A stretch of 19,625 nucleotides of DNA from an uncultured Candidatus Melainabacteria bacterium (lineage in GTDB: Bacteria > Cyanobacteriota > Vampirovibrionia > Gastranaerophilales > Gastranaerophilaceae), in contig CALEJY010000271.1 of the NCBI GenBank assembly GCA_937898445.1, positions 1 to 19,625 on the forward strand, written 5' to 3'. The first letter of the stretch is position 1, and each line of letters starts with the position of its first letter. Under the pieces are notes generated by a model. It worked only from the letters and a program-made list of their open reading frames with translations, did no database searches and was not told the DNA's origin. Shown piece by piece: positions 12,482 to 19,086 of the stretch. The position numbers and the translations under genes are program-made.

Positions 12482-12778
12482 ATGAAAACTTATGAATTAT
12501 TAACTATATTCAAACCAAATTTGGATGCAGAAGAAGTTGAAAAAGCAGTTGAAACTTTGAACAAAGTTGTTGTTGATTTCGGCGGAAAAGTTGAATCTAC
12601 AGACAAAACAGGCAGAAAAAAATTAGCTTATGAAATCGAAAACTTCAGAGATGGATTTTTCGTTACTACAGAATTAAGCTTGCCTGCTGAAAAAGTAGCT
12701 GAATTTAGAAGACAATTAAGATTGAACGACAGCGTTTTGAGAACTATGTTCTTAGAATCTTCAAAAGTTAGTGCATAG
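12482..12778 (+). CDS. rpsF: 30S ribosomal protein bS6
   Basis: A 98-residue bS6: it begins MKTYELLTIFKPNLDAEEVE and contains GGKVESTDKTGRKKLAYEIE followed by a strand and helix (GFFVTTELS, AEKVAEFRRQLRL) and the late motif SVLRTMFL, all typical. bS6 binds bS18 and 16S rRNA in the platform of the small subunit. It has no long acidic C-terminal tail. AGGAG sits 10 bases before the ATG. It is first in the conserved order rpsF-ssb-rpsR, which couples translation and DNA-binding protein supply in many bacteria. Confidence 0.97.
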   Translation: MKTYELLTIFKPNLDAEEVEKAVETLNKVVVDFGGKVESTDKTGRKKLAYEIENFRDGFFVTTELSLPAEKVAEFRRQLRLNDSVLRTMFLESSKVSA

Positions 12779-12784
12779 GCGTAG

Positions 12785-12805
12785 GTTGGGGATATTTTCC
12801 CCAAC
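12785..12805 (+). promoter_or_regulatory. intra-operon hairpin between rpsF and ssb
   Basis: GTTGGGGA (12785-12792) pairs with TCCCCAAC (12798-12805) over a 5-base loop, shortly after the rpsF stop. The following bases (AATTTT) are a poor T-tract, so partial attenuation or mRNA processing is as likely as full termination. Confidence 0.5.
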
Positions 12806-12829
12806 AATTTTAAAAAGAAAGAAAGAAAA

Positions 12830-13237
12830 ATGGCATTTTCAAAAGCAGTAGTAACAGGAACAGTTTACAGAGCGCCGGAAAAACGTTTTACACAAAACAA
12901 TATTGCGGTATCTGCATTTGTTCTTAATATTGGCGAAAGAGAAGAAACTCTTGTAAGAGTTCTTTCAAGAAGACAAGCATTGGATGAAACTGTATCGTCT
13001 TTGACTAAAGGCGATAGAGTTCTTGTTGAAGGCAGACTTCAAGTTGCAACATCAAAAACTGATGACGGCGCAGAAAGAAGAATTTACGAGATTGATGCCA
13101 ATACAGTTGAAAGAATGGGCGAAGGCGGTGGATCTGCTGCTCCTTCAAACCAAAAATTCGGAACAGAAGAAATCGTTAAATTCGAATCAGACGATATGTC
13201 TAATGAATTGATTAACGAAGACGAAATTCCGTTCTAA
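12830..13237 (+). CDS. ssb: single-stranded DNA-binding protein SSB
   Basis: A 135-residue SSB with an OB fold (about 1-105): MAFSKAVVTGTVYRAPEKRF, AVSAFVLNI, LVRVLSRRQALDET and KGDRVLVEGRLQV, followed by a short flexible linker and the acidic protein-interaction tip ending DEIPF. It coats single-stranded DNA during replication, recombination and repair, recruiting partners through the tip. The linker is short compared with the longer Gly/Gln-rich linkers of many SSBs. The ribosome site is weak (AAAGAAAGAAA). It lies between rpsF and rpsR as in many bacteria. Confidence 0.95.
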   Translation: MAFSKAVVTGTVYRAPEKRFTQNNIAVSAFVLNIGEREETLVRVLSRRQALDETVSSLTKGDRVLVEGRLQVATSKTDDGAERRIYEIDANTVERMGEGGGSAAPSNQKFGTEEIVKFESDDMSNELINEDEIPF

Positions 13238-13243
13238 AAAACA

Positions 13244-13309
13244 TTTTGTCATTCTGAAGGCAATAGTTATTTAAGTTCGAACTTTCGCTAAACGCTCAAG
13301 ATGACGAAA
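13244..13309. repeat. long imperfect inverted repeat of the GTCATxCTGA kind
   Basis: TTTTGTCATTCTGA (13244-13257) and TCAAGATGACGAAA (13296-13309) are near-complementary arms separated by 38 bases, in the ssb-rpsR gap. The motif GTCATYCTGAGCG is a widespread intergenic repeat in many bacteria and recurs at 19039. It may fold as RNA within the operon transcript. Confidence 0.5.
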
Positions 13310-13360
13310 TAAAAAAGTGTAGTATAAAAATAAAAAAGGCTAGAAAGGCTAATTCGAAAA

Positions 13361-13594
13361 ATGGCAAGACAAAATAACGATGACAAGAAAAAACGTAAAA
13401 ATTGTTCACTTTGTGCAGACAAAGTAGAAACAATTGATTACAAAGACGCAGCAAAATTGAGAAGATACTTGACAGAAGCAGGAAAAATTATTCCTCGCCG
13501 TATCACAGGTAACTGCGCTAAGCACCAAAGAATGATTGCAACTGCAATTAAACGTGCTAGAGAAGCTGCTATCATTGATTACGTTTTTGACTAA
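13361..13594 (+). CDS. rpsR: 30S ribosomal protein bS18
   Basis: A 77-residue bS18 with the usual core: CSLCADKVETIDYKDAAKLR, GKIIPRRITGNCAKHQRMIA and a C-terminal arginine-rich helix ending in DYVFD. It carries the zinc-type residues Cys15, Cys18, Cys52 and His55, so it is the 'C+' form. It binds bS6 in the platform of the 30S subunit. Its ribosome site is not clear; the bases before the ATG include AAAGGCTAATTCGAAAA. It ends the operon and is followed by a strong terminator. Confidence 0.97.
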   Translation: MARQNNDDKKKRKNCSLCADKVETIDYKDAAKLRRYLTEAGKIIPRRITGNCAKHQRMIATAIKRAREAAIIDYVFD

Positions 13595-13619
13595 TCAATC
13601 AATATTGCAAAATACTACA

Positions 13620-13660
13620 AATACTGTCCAATTTCATACGAATTGGGCAGTATTATTTTT
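13620..13660 (+). terminator. intrinsic terminator after rpsR
   Basis: AATACTGTCCAATT (13620-13633), loop of 7, AATTGGGCAGTATT (13641-13654): a 14-bp stem with one wobble pair, followed by ATTTTTT. It faces the end of the minus-strand UvrA-like gene. Confidence 0.85.
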
Positions 13661-16122
13661 TACACAAATTTTGCAGTTTTAGAAGTTTTACAGTTTTTCA
13701 AATCTTTTGGCGTACCGGCAAATATGATTTCACCACCGGCTTCACCGCCTTCCGGTCCCATATCTACGATATAATCCGCATTTTTAATCACATCCAAATC
13801 ATGCTCAATTACAATAACCGTCGCCCCATTATCAATCAAAGTTTGAAAAACTCTCAAAAGTGTCTGAACATCTAACGGATGCAACCCTATCGTCGGTTCA
13901 TCAAAAACAAATACAGAATTTGATTGCGATTTTCTCATCTCACTTGCCAATTTCAACCTCTGTGCCTCACCACCAGACAAACTCGGAGTTGCCTCGCCAA
14001 GAGTTAAATAGCCCAACCCCAAATCCTGCAAAACTTGCAATCTTTGCTGAACCACTTTCAAATTTTTGCAAGCCTCAAGTGCCGTATTTACATCCATTTC
14101 CATCAATTTTGGCAATGAATAATCTTCATATTTAATACTTTCAGCCACTTTAGAATATCTAGAACCACCGCATTCTGGACAAGGAATTTCAACATCAGGC
14201 AAAAATTGGACATCCAGATTTATTACCCCAGTTCCATCGCAAGTTTCACAACGCAATTTCCCTGTATTATAAGAAAAATCGCCCGCCTTATAACCCAATT
14301 CTTTCGCCTTTTCGGATTTTGCAAAAACTTTTCTCAACTCATCGTGAATATTTGCATACGTCGCAACAGTCGAACGAACATTAATTCCAATTGGTGTCGC
14401 ATCAATCAATTTAACCTGTTTAATCCCATCAGCTTCAATCTTTTTGACATGTTCAGGTAATTTTTCTTCATTTATAAATTTTTCCAACGCCGGAACAAGA
14501 CTTTCCAAAACCATTGTAGTTTTGCCAGAACCGGAAACACCAGTAATTACAGTTAATTTACCTTTAGGAATTTCAACTTTCAAAGGTTTCACCGTATGAA
14601 TTTTTTCTGTTTCCATACAAATTTTTCCAAATTCAAACAATTCTTCTTTAGAGCTTTGAGGTCTTGTGACTGTGTTTTCTTCACCCGATAAAAATTTACC
14701 GATTATAGAATTTTTATTATTTTCAATATCTTTTACACTACCTTCCGCAATAACATATCCGCCATTAACACCGGCTTGAGGCCCCATTTCAACAATCCAA
14801 TCAGATGTTTTCAAAATCTGAGTATCATGATCTACTAAAATTACTGAATTTCCATCCGCAATCAAATCCTGAATTACACCCTGCAAACCAATGATATTTG
14901 AAGGATGTAAACCGATTGACGGCTCGTCAAGAACATACAAAACCCCTGTTGTACGATTTCGCACCGCTCTTGCCAATTGCATTCTCTGCCTTTCACCGGT
15001 TGAAAGAGTTGATGCGGCTCTATCAAGGGTTAAATACCCCAAACCTAAATCCATCAAGCGTTTTGCAACTGTCTGAAAAGATGCGCAAATACTTTCTGCC
15101 ATCGGTCGCATTTCATTAGGCAAAGAATTTGGAACTTTTGCAACCCAGTCTACAAGCTCTGATAATGTCATTTGACAAGCCTTATCTAAAGTTATCCCCA
15201 TAATCATCGGCTCTCTTGCTTTTTGTGACAAACGAGTTCCGTTGCAATCAGGACAAACATCTTGTTTAAGGAATTTTTCAACACGCTTCATACTCTTTTC
15301 ATCTTTAACTTTAGAAAGTGCATTTTCGACAGTATAAACTGCGTTGTAATACGTAAAATCAAGTTCTCCGGCTTGATTTGTATTTTTCGCTTTATAAAAA
15401 ATATGTTTCTTTTCAGCAGGACCATTATAGACAATATCTTTTTCTTTTTCGGTCAAATCCTTGAACGGAATATTTGTCCTTACCCCCATTTCTCGACAAA
15501 CATCAGTCATAAGCGACCACATCAAAGTTCCCCACGGAGCAACTGCCCCCTCATCAATCGTAAGATTTTCATCAGGAACAAGAGTAGATTTATCAACTGT
15601 TCGAACAATACCGGTTCCACCACAAGTTTTGCAAGCTCCTTGACTATTAAAAGCCAATTCTTCTGCTGACGGAGCTAAAAAATGCGTTCCACAAACAGGG
15701 CAAACAATTTCTTGTTCAGCAGCGACCGCAAGCGTCGGTTCTGCATAATGTCCATTCGGGCATTTATGGCTTGCAAGTCTTGAAAACATAAGTCTTAAAC
15801 TATTTAAAAGTTCCGTTCCTGTTCCAAATGTACTTCTAACTCCCGGAACAGACGGTCTTTGATGTAAAGCAAGAGCGGCAGGAACATATAAAACCTCATC
15901 AACAAGAGCTTTTTCAGCTTGTGTCATTCTTCGTCTTGTATAGGTAGAAAGAGCTTCCAAATATCTTCTTGAGCCTTCCGAATACAAAACACCAAGCGCA
16001 AGCGAAGATTTGCCGGAGCCTGATACACCCGCAATTCCAACAATTTTGTTTAGAGGAATATCAACATCTATATTTTTTAAATTATGTACTCTCGCTCCAC
16101 GAACTTTAATTTTATCAACCAT
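13660..16122 (-). CDS. class-2 UvrA-like ABC ATPase
   Basis: An 820-residue double ABC ATPase of the UvrA family. NBD1 has GVSGSGKS (32-39), LSTGERQR (373-380) and LYVLDEPSIGLHP (395-407). NBD2 has GVSGSGKTT (528-536), LSGGEAQR (715-722) and FVFDEPTIGLHP (738-749). Zinc modules are CPVC (141-144) with CKTC (164-167), and CETC (625-628) with CPEC (648-651). It is about 120 residues shorter than housekeeping UvrA (about 940), lacks room for the UvrB-binding domain, and has LSTGE in place of LSGGE in NBD1. This fits the UvrA2/drug-resistance-type paralogues, which bind DNA but may act apart from UvrB. AGGTGG precedes the start. It stands alone on the minus strand. Confidence 0.9.
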   Translation of the reverse strand: MVDKIKVRGARVHNLKNIDVDIPLNKIVGIAGVSGSGKSSLALGVLYSEGSRRYLEALSTYTRRRMTQAEKALVDEVLYVPAALALHQRPSVPGVRSTFGTGTELLNSLRLMFSRLASHKCPNGHYAEPTLAVAAEQEIVCPVCGTHFLAPSAEELAFNSQGACKTCGGTGIVRTVDKSTLVPDENLTIDEGAVAPWGTLMWSLMTDVCREMGVRTNIPFKDLTEKEKDIVYNGPAEKKHIFYKAKNTNQAGELDFTYYNAVYTVENALSKVKDEKSMKRVEKFLKQDVCPDCNGTRLSQKAREPMIMGITLDKACQMTLSELVDWVAKVPNSLPNEMRPMAESICASFQTVAKRLMDLGLGYLTLDRAASTLSTGERQRMQLARAVRNRTTGVLYVLDEPSIGLHPSNIIGLQGVIQDLIADGNSVILVDHDTQILKTSDWIVEMGPQAGVNGGYVIAEGSVKDIENNKNSIIGKFLSGEENTVTRPQSSKEELFEFGKICMETEKIHTVKPLKVEIPKGKLTVITGVSGSGKTTMVLESLVPALEKFINEEKLPEHVKKIEADGIKQVKLIDATPIGINVRSTVATYANIHDELRKVFAKSEKAKELGYKAGDFSYNTGKLRCETCDGTGVINLDVQFLPDVEIPCPECGGSRYSKVAESIKYEDYSLPKLMEMDVNTALEACKNLKVVQQRLQVLQDLGLGYLTLGEATPSLSGGEAQRLKLASEMRKSQSNSVFVFDEPTIGLHPLDVQTLLRVFQTLIDNGATVIVIEHDLDVIKNADYIVDMGPEGGEAGGEIIFAGTPKDLKNCKTSKTAKFV

Positions 16123-16178
16123 AAACCACCTGCGATTTTCTCTGATTTAATTATAAACTAAAAATTTATAGTATAACT

Positions 16179-16207
16179 AAAAAAAATGACTTCTTTTGAA
16201 GTCATTT
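16179..16207 (-). terminator. intrinsic terminator of the EF-hand gene
   Basis: GAAGTCATTT (16198-16207) and AAATGACTTC (16184-16193) form a perfect 10-bp stem with a TTTT loop. On the minus strand it ends in a run of eight T, 38 bases after the stop at 16246. Confidence 0.85.
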
Positions 16208-16245
16208 CCTTTCCAAATGTATTGTTACTAAGTTTATGTAAAATT

Positions 16246-16803
16246 TTAAGATGAAGTTTTATTTGATTTGTATTTGTAACTCAACAAGCTATATGTATCG
16301 GTTGAAGCGGAACTATCACCGTAAAATACTGACATATCAGTTGCTTTACGGTTATTAAAGTCGTCTTCAACTTCCATTCTTGAACAATTTATGTCGTAAG
16401 CTGAAATTTCAGCACTTGTAATTCTGCCATCGTGGTTTGTGTCCATTTCATCAAAATGTTCCAAAATCTTTGTCATTGTGCTATCAGACAATCCACTTGA
16501 ACCTGATGCGTATAATTGAGTTAATTCCTCTTTTGTCAAACCTTGTGTTGAAAGAGTATTCGACAAATTGTTCATTTCTTCTGATGTAATAATACCGTCA
16601 CCATTTTTATCAATGCTGGAAAAATTAGTTTGCAAGTATGATGCAAATGATTGGTTTAAAACATTTGTGTTAGAAGTCTTAGTTCTTGCCTCGCTAATGT
16701 TTTCCAGCGTCAAACCGTTTGGATACTGTGATGCCAACAAAGAATATGTTGAGCTTAATCCTGAATATATTCCGGATAAAATTCCGTTGTTATTATTAGC
16801 CAT
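16246..16803 (-). CDS. EF-hand protein with Ser/Thr/Asn-rich N-terminus
   Basis: A 185-residue acidic protein with two canonical EF-hand loops: DKNGDGIITSEE (65-76) and DTNHDGRITSAE (121-132), each with the acidic residues at positions 1, 3, 5 and 12 and Gly at 6. The N-terminal 45 residues are rich in Asn, Ser and Thr and lack a signal peptide. It probably binds calcium. AGAGGT precedes the ATG. The other EF-hand gene of the window (9247) has only one loop. EF-hand proteins without signal peptides seem common in this lineage; whether the N-terminus is an export signal of another type is a guess. Function unknown. Confidence 0.8.
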   Translation of the reverse strand: MANNNNGILSGIYSGLSSTYSLLASQYPNGLTLENISEARTKTSNTNVLNQSFASYLQTNFSSIDKNGDGIITSEEMNNLSNTLSTQGLTKEELTQLYASGSSGLSDSTMTKILEHFDEMDTNHDGRITSAEISAYDINCSRMEVEDDFNNRKATDMSVFYGDSSASTDTYSLLSYKYKSNKTSS

Positions 16804-16973
16804 ATATTTACCTCTATTCTACCTGAATATATGTTAATGATTTTTTCGACATTGTCAAACCTTCAAATGGATGATTTGTAAATATATGTAACAAACTGTC
16901 TTAAAACATTAAAGTTTTTGACAAAATTGTCCGATACATAATTTGTTACTAGAGTTATAAGGAGTGTGTACTC

Positions 16974-17195
16974 ATGGATGAAGAAAGATTACAGGATATG
17001 GAAGATTTGATGCTTGATTACGGCGAAATGACTAGCTTCAATTTTAATTCTATGGATTATAAACAAGTTCAGGAATTGCAAAAAATCGCCGATAGCGAAT
17101 ATGCTAACCAACCATATACTTTCAAATATGGAAACTTTGATTTAGTAGATATGATTCATTCATTTATTGTTCAAAATCAAAGAGAAAAAGCGTAA
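16974..17195 (+). CDS. 73-residue acidic hypothetical protein
   Basis: A small soluble acidic protein, MDEERLQDMEDLMLDYGEMT at its start, mainly helical in the first half with aromatic residues in the second (YANQPYTFKYGNF). No domain is recognised. AAGGAGTGTGTACTC before the ATG is a very good ribosome site. It is followed 79 bases later by another small gene with a similar site, and the gap holds a strong hairpin (17216-17256), so the two may form one transcript. Confidence 0.62.
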   Translation: MDEERLQDMEDLMLDYGEMTSFNFNSMDYKQVQELQKIADSEYANQPYTFKYGNFDLVDMIHSFIVQNQREKA

Positions 17196-17215
17196 AACCA
17201 AGATTTTTAGATTTG

Positions 17216-17256
17216 TTCGGTGAGAGTTATTTTTGAGATAAATAACTCTTGCCGAA
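17216..17256 (+). promoter_or_regulatory. long hairpin directly before the ribosome site of the next gene
   Basis: Bases 17216-17232 pair with 17240-17256 over 17 positions, including two G-T wobbles, with a 7-base loop. The core AGAGTTATTT / AAATAACTCT is perfect. It ends five bases before AAGGAG (17261-17266). There is no T-tract, so it is not a terminator; a translation control element, processing site or DNA operator are the options. Confidence 0.65.
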
Positions 17257-17274
17257 AGTGAAGGAGTGTATCTT

Positions 17275-17490
17275 ATGAATGATAAAGAGCTTTTTGAAAA
17301 CAATTGTTTTCCTCTGTTTTGGTGCGAAGACGAAGAACATTTCGCCCAACCACAACAGCCACAACGTAAGGATTTGACGACTTTGTTGGCTGAACTTGAA
17401 GATATTCAAAACAAAATAGATGACATCAGTGCAAGAGAATGGCATCTTGCAAAACTTGTGAAATTTCACAAAGAAGGACTTGCTCGCTAA
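17275..17490 (+). CDS. 71-residue hypothetical protein, helical
   Basis: A small protein with an acidic, aromatic N-terminus (NNCFPLFWCEDEEHF), a Gln/Pro spacer (AQPQQPQRKD) and a C-terminal helix (about 33-71) with a heptad-like pattern (LTTLLAELEDIQNKIDDISA), likely a coiled coil. The ATG at 17275 is chosen for AAGGAG 8 bases upstream, over a GTG at 17266. No family is recognised. The C-terminal helix suggests self-association or binding to a partner. Confidence 0.6.
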   Translation: MNDKELFENNCFPLFWCEDEEHFAQPQQPQRKDLTTLLAELEDIQNKIDDISAREWHLAKLVKFHKEGLAR

Positions 17491-17571
17491 CAGAGTAAAA
17501 AGTCCACCCTGCAGTTAAGAACAGGCTGCCGAGATTTGGGATAGCAGATATTTTAAATATTAACAATACAT

Positions 17572-17604
17572 AATCGTTGAGAAAATTTCCAACGATTTTT
17601 TCTT
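17572..17604 (+). terminator. intrinsic terminator downstream of the 71-residue gene
   Basis: AATCGTTG (17572-17579), loop of 10, CAACGATT (17590-17597), followed by TTTTTCTT. It lies 80 bases after the stop codon. Confidence 0.8.
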
Positions 17605-17622
17605 ATTCTGAATAATTCTGCT

Positions 17623-17656
17623 GTCGGATTAGTAAATCCGACTTACTTTTCCTTTT
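17623..17656 (+). terminator. second terminator-like hairpin
   Basis: GTCGGATT (17623-17630), AGTA, AATCCGAC (17635-17642), then TTACTTTTCCTTTT. It is a backup terminator, or the end of a short separate transcript. Confidence 0.55.
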
Positions 17657-17693
17657 ACACATGTAATTTCCCATTACGGATAGCACCCACCTT

Positions 17694-17717
17694 TTTCCTC
17701 CCTCACAAGGGAGGAAA
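17694..17717. repeat. 10-bp hairpin of unknown role
   Basis: TTTCCTCCCT (17694-17703), CACA, AGGGAGGAAA (17708-17717), a perfect stem without a T-tract on the plus strand. It lies just beyond the end of the minus-strand small gene and may be a dispersed repeat unit. Confidence 0.5.
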
Positions 17718-17750
17718 TTAATGTTTTATACATCATTACAAAGGACACAG

Positions 17751-17969
17751 TTATTTTTTTAACAGAAAATTCCAAAAATTTTTATTTAAAAATTTTACAT
17801 CTTCTATAAAACTTTTTGCATAAATTTTTGCATAGAGTACAGATTTTTTTATACTATATTTTGGGGTTGTTGAAATTGGTTCCATAGGACCGCCAAACCA
17901 ACCAAAATTTATATCTTTTCGATTTGTATTAACATTTCTGTATGAATTACTAATTGGTTGAACTTTCAT
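17751..17969 (-). CDS. 72-residue protein with N-terminal 'INFG' motif
   Basis: A small basic protein, MKVQPISNSYRNVNTNRKDI then NFGWFGGP, followed by a proline-rich stretch and a basic C-terminal helix (about 40-72). Short proteins that start MKxxPI and carry an INFG/NFG motif near residue 20 are, from memory, common in Gastranaerophilales-type genomes, where the motif's role is not known. AAGGAGG precedes the ATG ideally. It starts 10 bases after the PiT transporter stop and is therefore the last gene of that operon. Any link to phosphate uptake is inferred from position only. Confidence 0.65.
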   Translation of the reverse strand: MKVQPISNSYRNVNTNRKDINFGWFGGPMEPISTTPKYSIKKSVLYAKIYAKSFIEDVKFLNKNFWNFLLKK

Positions 17970-17979
17970 ATATACCTCC

Positions 17980-18993
17980 TTATACGATTTTATAAATCAA
18001 ATAATAAATAATTGATGAAATAATCATACATGCCGGAATTGTTACAACCCAAGCGATTACAATGTTTCCAACAATTCTCCATTTTACTGCATGCGCATGG
18101 AATGTTGAACCAACACCCATAATCGCAGTTGAAATTACGTGAGTTGTACTCAATGGAATACCAAAATGTGATGCGGTCAAAATCAAACCTGCAGCAGATG
18201 TTTCAGCCGCAAAACCGTGAATTGGTTTAAGCTTAATAATCTTATGTCCCATTGTTTTGATAATCTTCCAACCACCATTCATTGTTCCGGCTGCCATTGT
18301 CATCGCACAAGCAATGATTACATATAGAGGGATTTCGAACCCACCTGTCGGATCAGGTTTCAAAACTCCACCGGCAAGTAATGCCAAAGTGATTATACCC
18401 ATTGTTTTTTGGGCATCATTTGAACCATGACTTAATGCCATCAAACCTGATGATAAAAGTTGCAATTTTCTAAACTGTTTGTTTACTGTGTTTGGAGTTT
18501 CTCTCAAAACAATTACAACCCAAGCGATTAAAAGCATTAACGTAAAGCCTACGCAGAACCCCAACATTGGTGATGTAAACATCGGAATAATAACTTTATC
18601 CATCAATGTATGAACATGTACAACACTAGTTCCGGCTTTTACAATTGCAGCACCTAAAAGTCCTCCGATTAGTGCATGAGAAGAACTTGACGGCAAGCCA
18701 AGCCACCAAGTAAACAAGTTCCAAATAACAGCGGCAAGCAAAGCGCAAAAGATTACTGTCAATGTAATCATATCGGAATTAACAATTCCCGAACCTATTG
18801 TTTTGGCAACGTGAGTTCCGGTCAATGCTCCGATAAATTCAAGGCTTGCGCCAAATAATACGGCTTGTTTTGGTGATAGAACTTTTGTTGATACAACCGT
18901 TGCAATTGCGTTTGCACAATCGTGAAATCCGTTAATAAATTCAAACGCAAGAGCTACTGCTATTACGGCCATTAATATTAAAATTGTTATCAT
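17980..18993 (-). CDS. PiT-family inorganic phosphate transporter
   Basis: A 337-residue membrane protein with about ten helices, moving phosphate with metal ions and a cation gradient. The two inverted-repeat signatures are present: GFHDCANA (22-29) in the first half and SHGSNDAQK (188-196) in the second, the family's GxNDxANA-type motifs. Other landmarks are SSSSHALIGG (102-111) and PLSTTHVIS (280-288), one per repeat. It lacks the long cytoplasmic loop of E. coli PitA, like the shorter PiT proteins paired with DUF47. It lies downstream of a DUF47 gene on the same strand, the common pairing. Confidence 0.93.
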   Translation of the reverse strand: MITILILMAVIAVALAFEFINGFHDCANAIATVVSTKVLSPKQAVLFGASLEFIGALTGTHVAKTIGSGIVNSDMITLTVIFCALLAAVIWNLFTWWLGLPSSSSHALIGGLLGAAIVKAGTSVVHVHTLMDKVIIPMFTSPMLGFCVGFTLMLLIAWVVIVLRETPNTVNKQFRKLQLLSSGLMALSHGSNDAQKTMGIITLALLAGGVLKPDPTGGFEIPLYVIIACAMTMAAGTMNGGWKIIKTMGHKIIKLKPIHGFAAETSAAGLILTASHFGIPLSTTHVISTAIMGVGSTFHAHAVKWRIVGNIVIAWVVTIPACMIISSIIYYLIYKIV

Positions 18994-19038
18994 TGATTTT
19001 TATTTTATCCTTAATTCTTTTAATTTACGGTGCTTATC

Positions 19039-19064
19039 GTCATCCTGAGCGATTAGCGAAGGAT
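19039..19064. repeat. GTCATCCTGAGCG dispersed repeat copy
   Basis: GTCATCCTGAGC (19039-19050) followed by GATTAGCGAAGGAT, in the gap between the DUF47 and PiT genes. This resembles the very common intergenic sequence GTCATCCTGAGCGAAGCGAAGGAT and the arm at 13248. It has no obvious second arm here. Confidence 0.5.
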
Positions 19065-19086
19065 TTTATTGATACTTTATTTATAA

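Larger units (their letters stand above)
17491..17750. other. gene-free stretch with three hairpins and an unexplained GC-richer segment
   Basis: No gene is supported. The segment at about 17502-17552 is less AT-rich than its surroundings and contains short complementary blocks (CCCTG/CAGG, CTGC/GCAG), so it may be a structured 3' region or a small RNA ending at the terminator that follows. It does not match an RNA family that I know. Confidence 0.35.

Noticed and set aside
13023..13211. Plus-strand 62-codon ORF
   Set aside because: Alternate frame within ssb.
15262..15669. Plus-strand 135-codon ORF
   Set aside because: Antisense to the UvrA-like gene; composition (Phe/Ser/Asn-rich) is typical of an antisense frame.
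16848..16923. TTGACA boxes on both strands in the 16804-16973 gap as promoters of the flanking genes
   Set aside because: The -35 boxes are perfect but no acceptable -10 lies 16-18 bases away in either direction.
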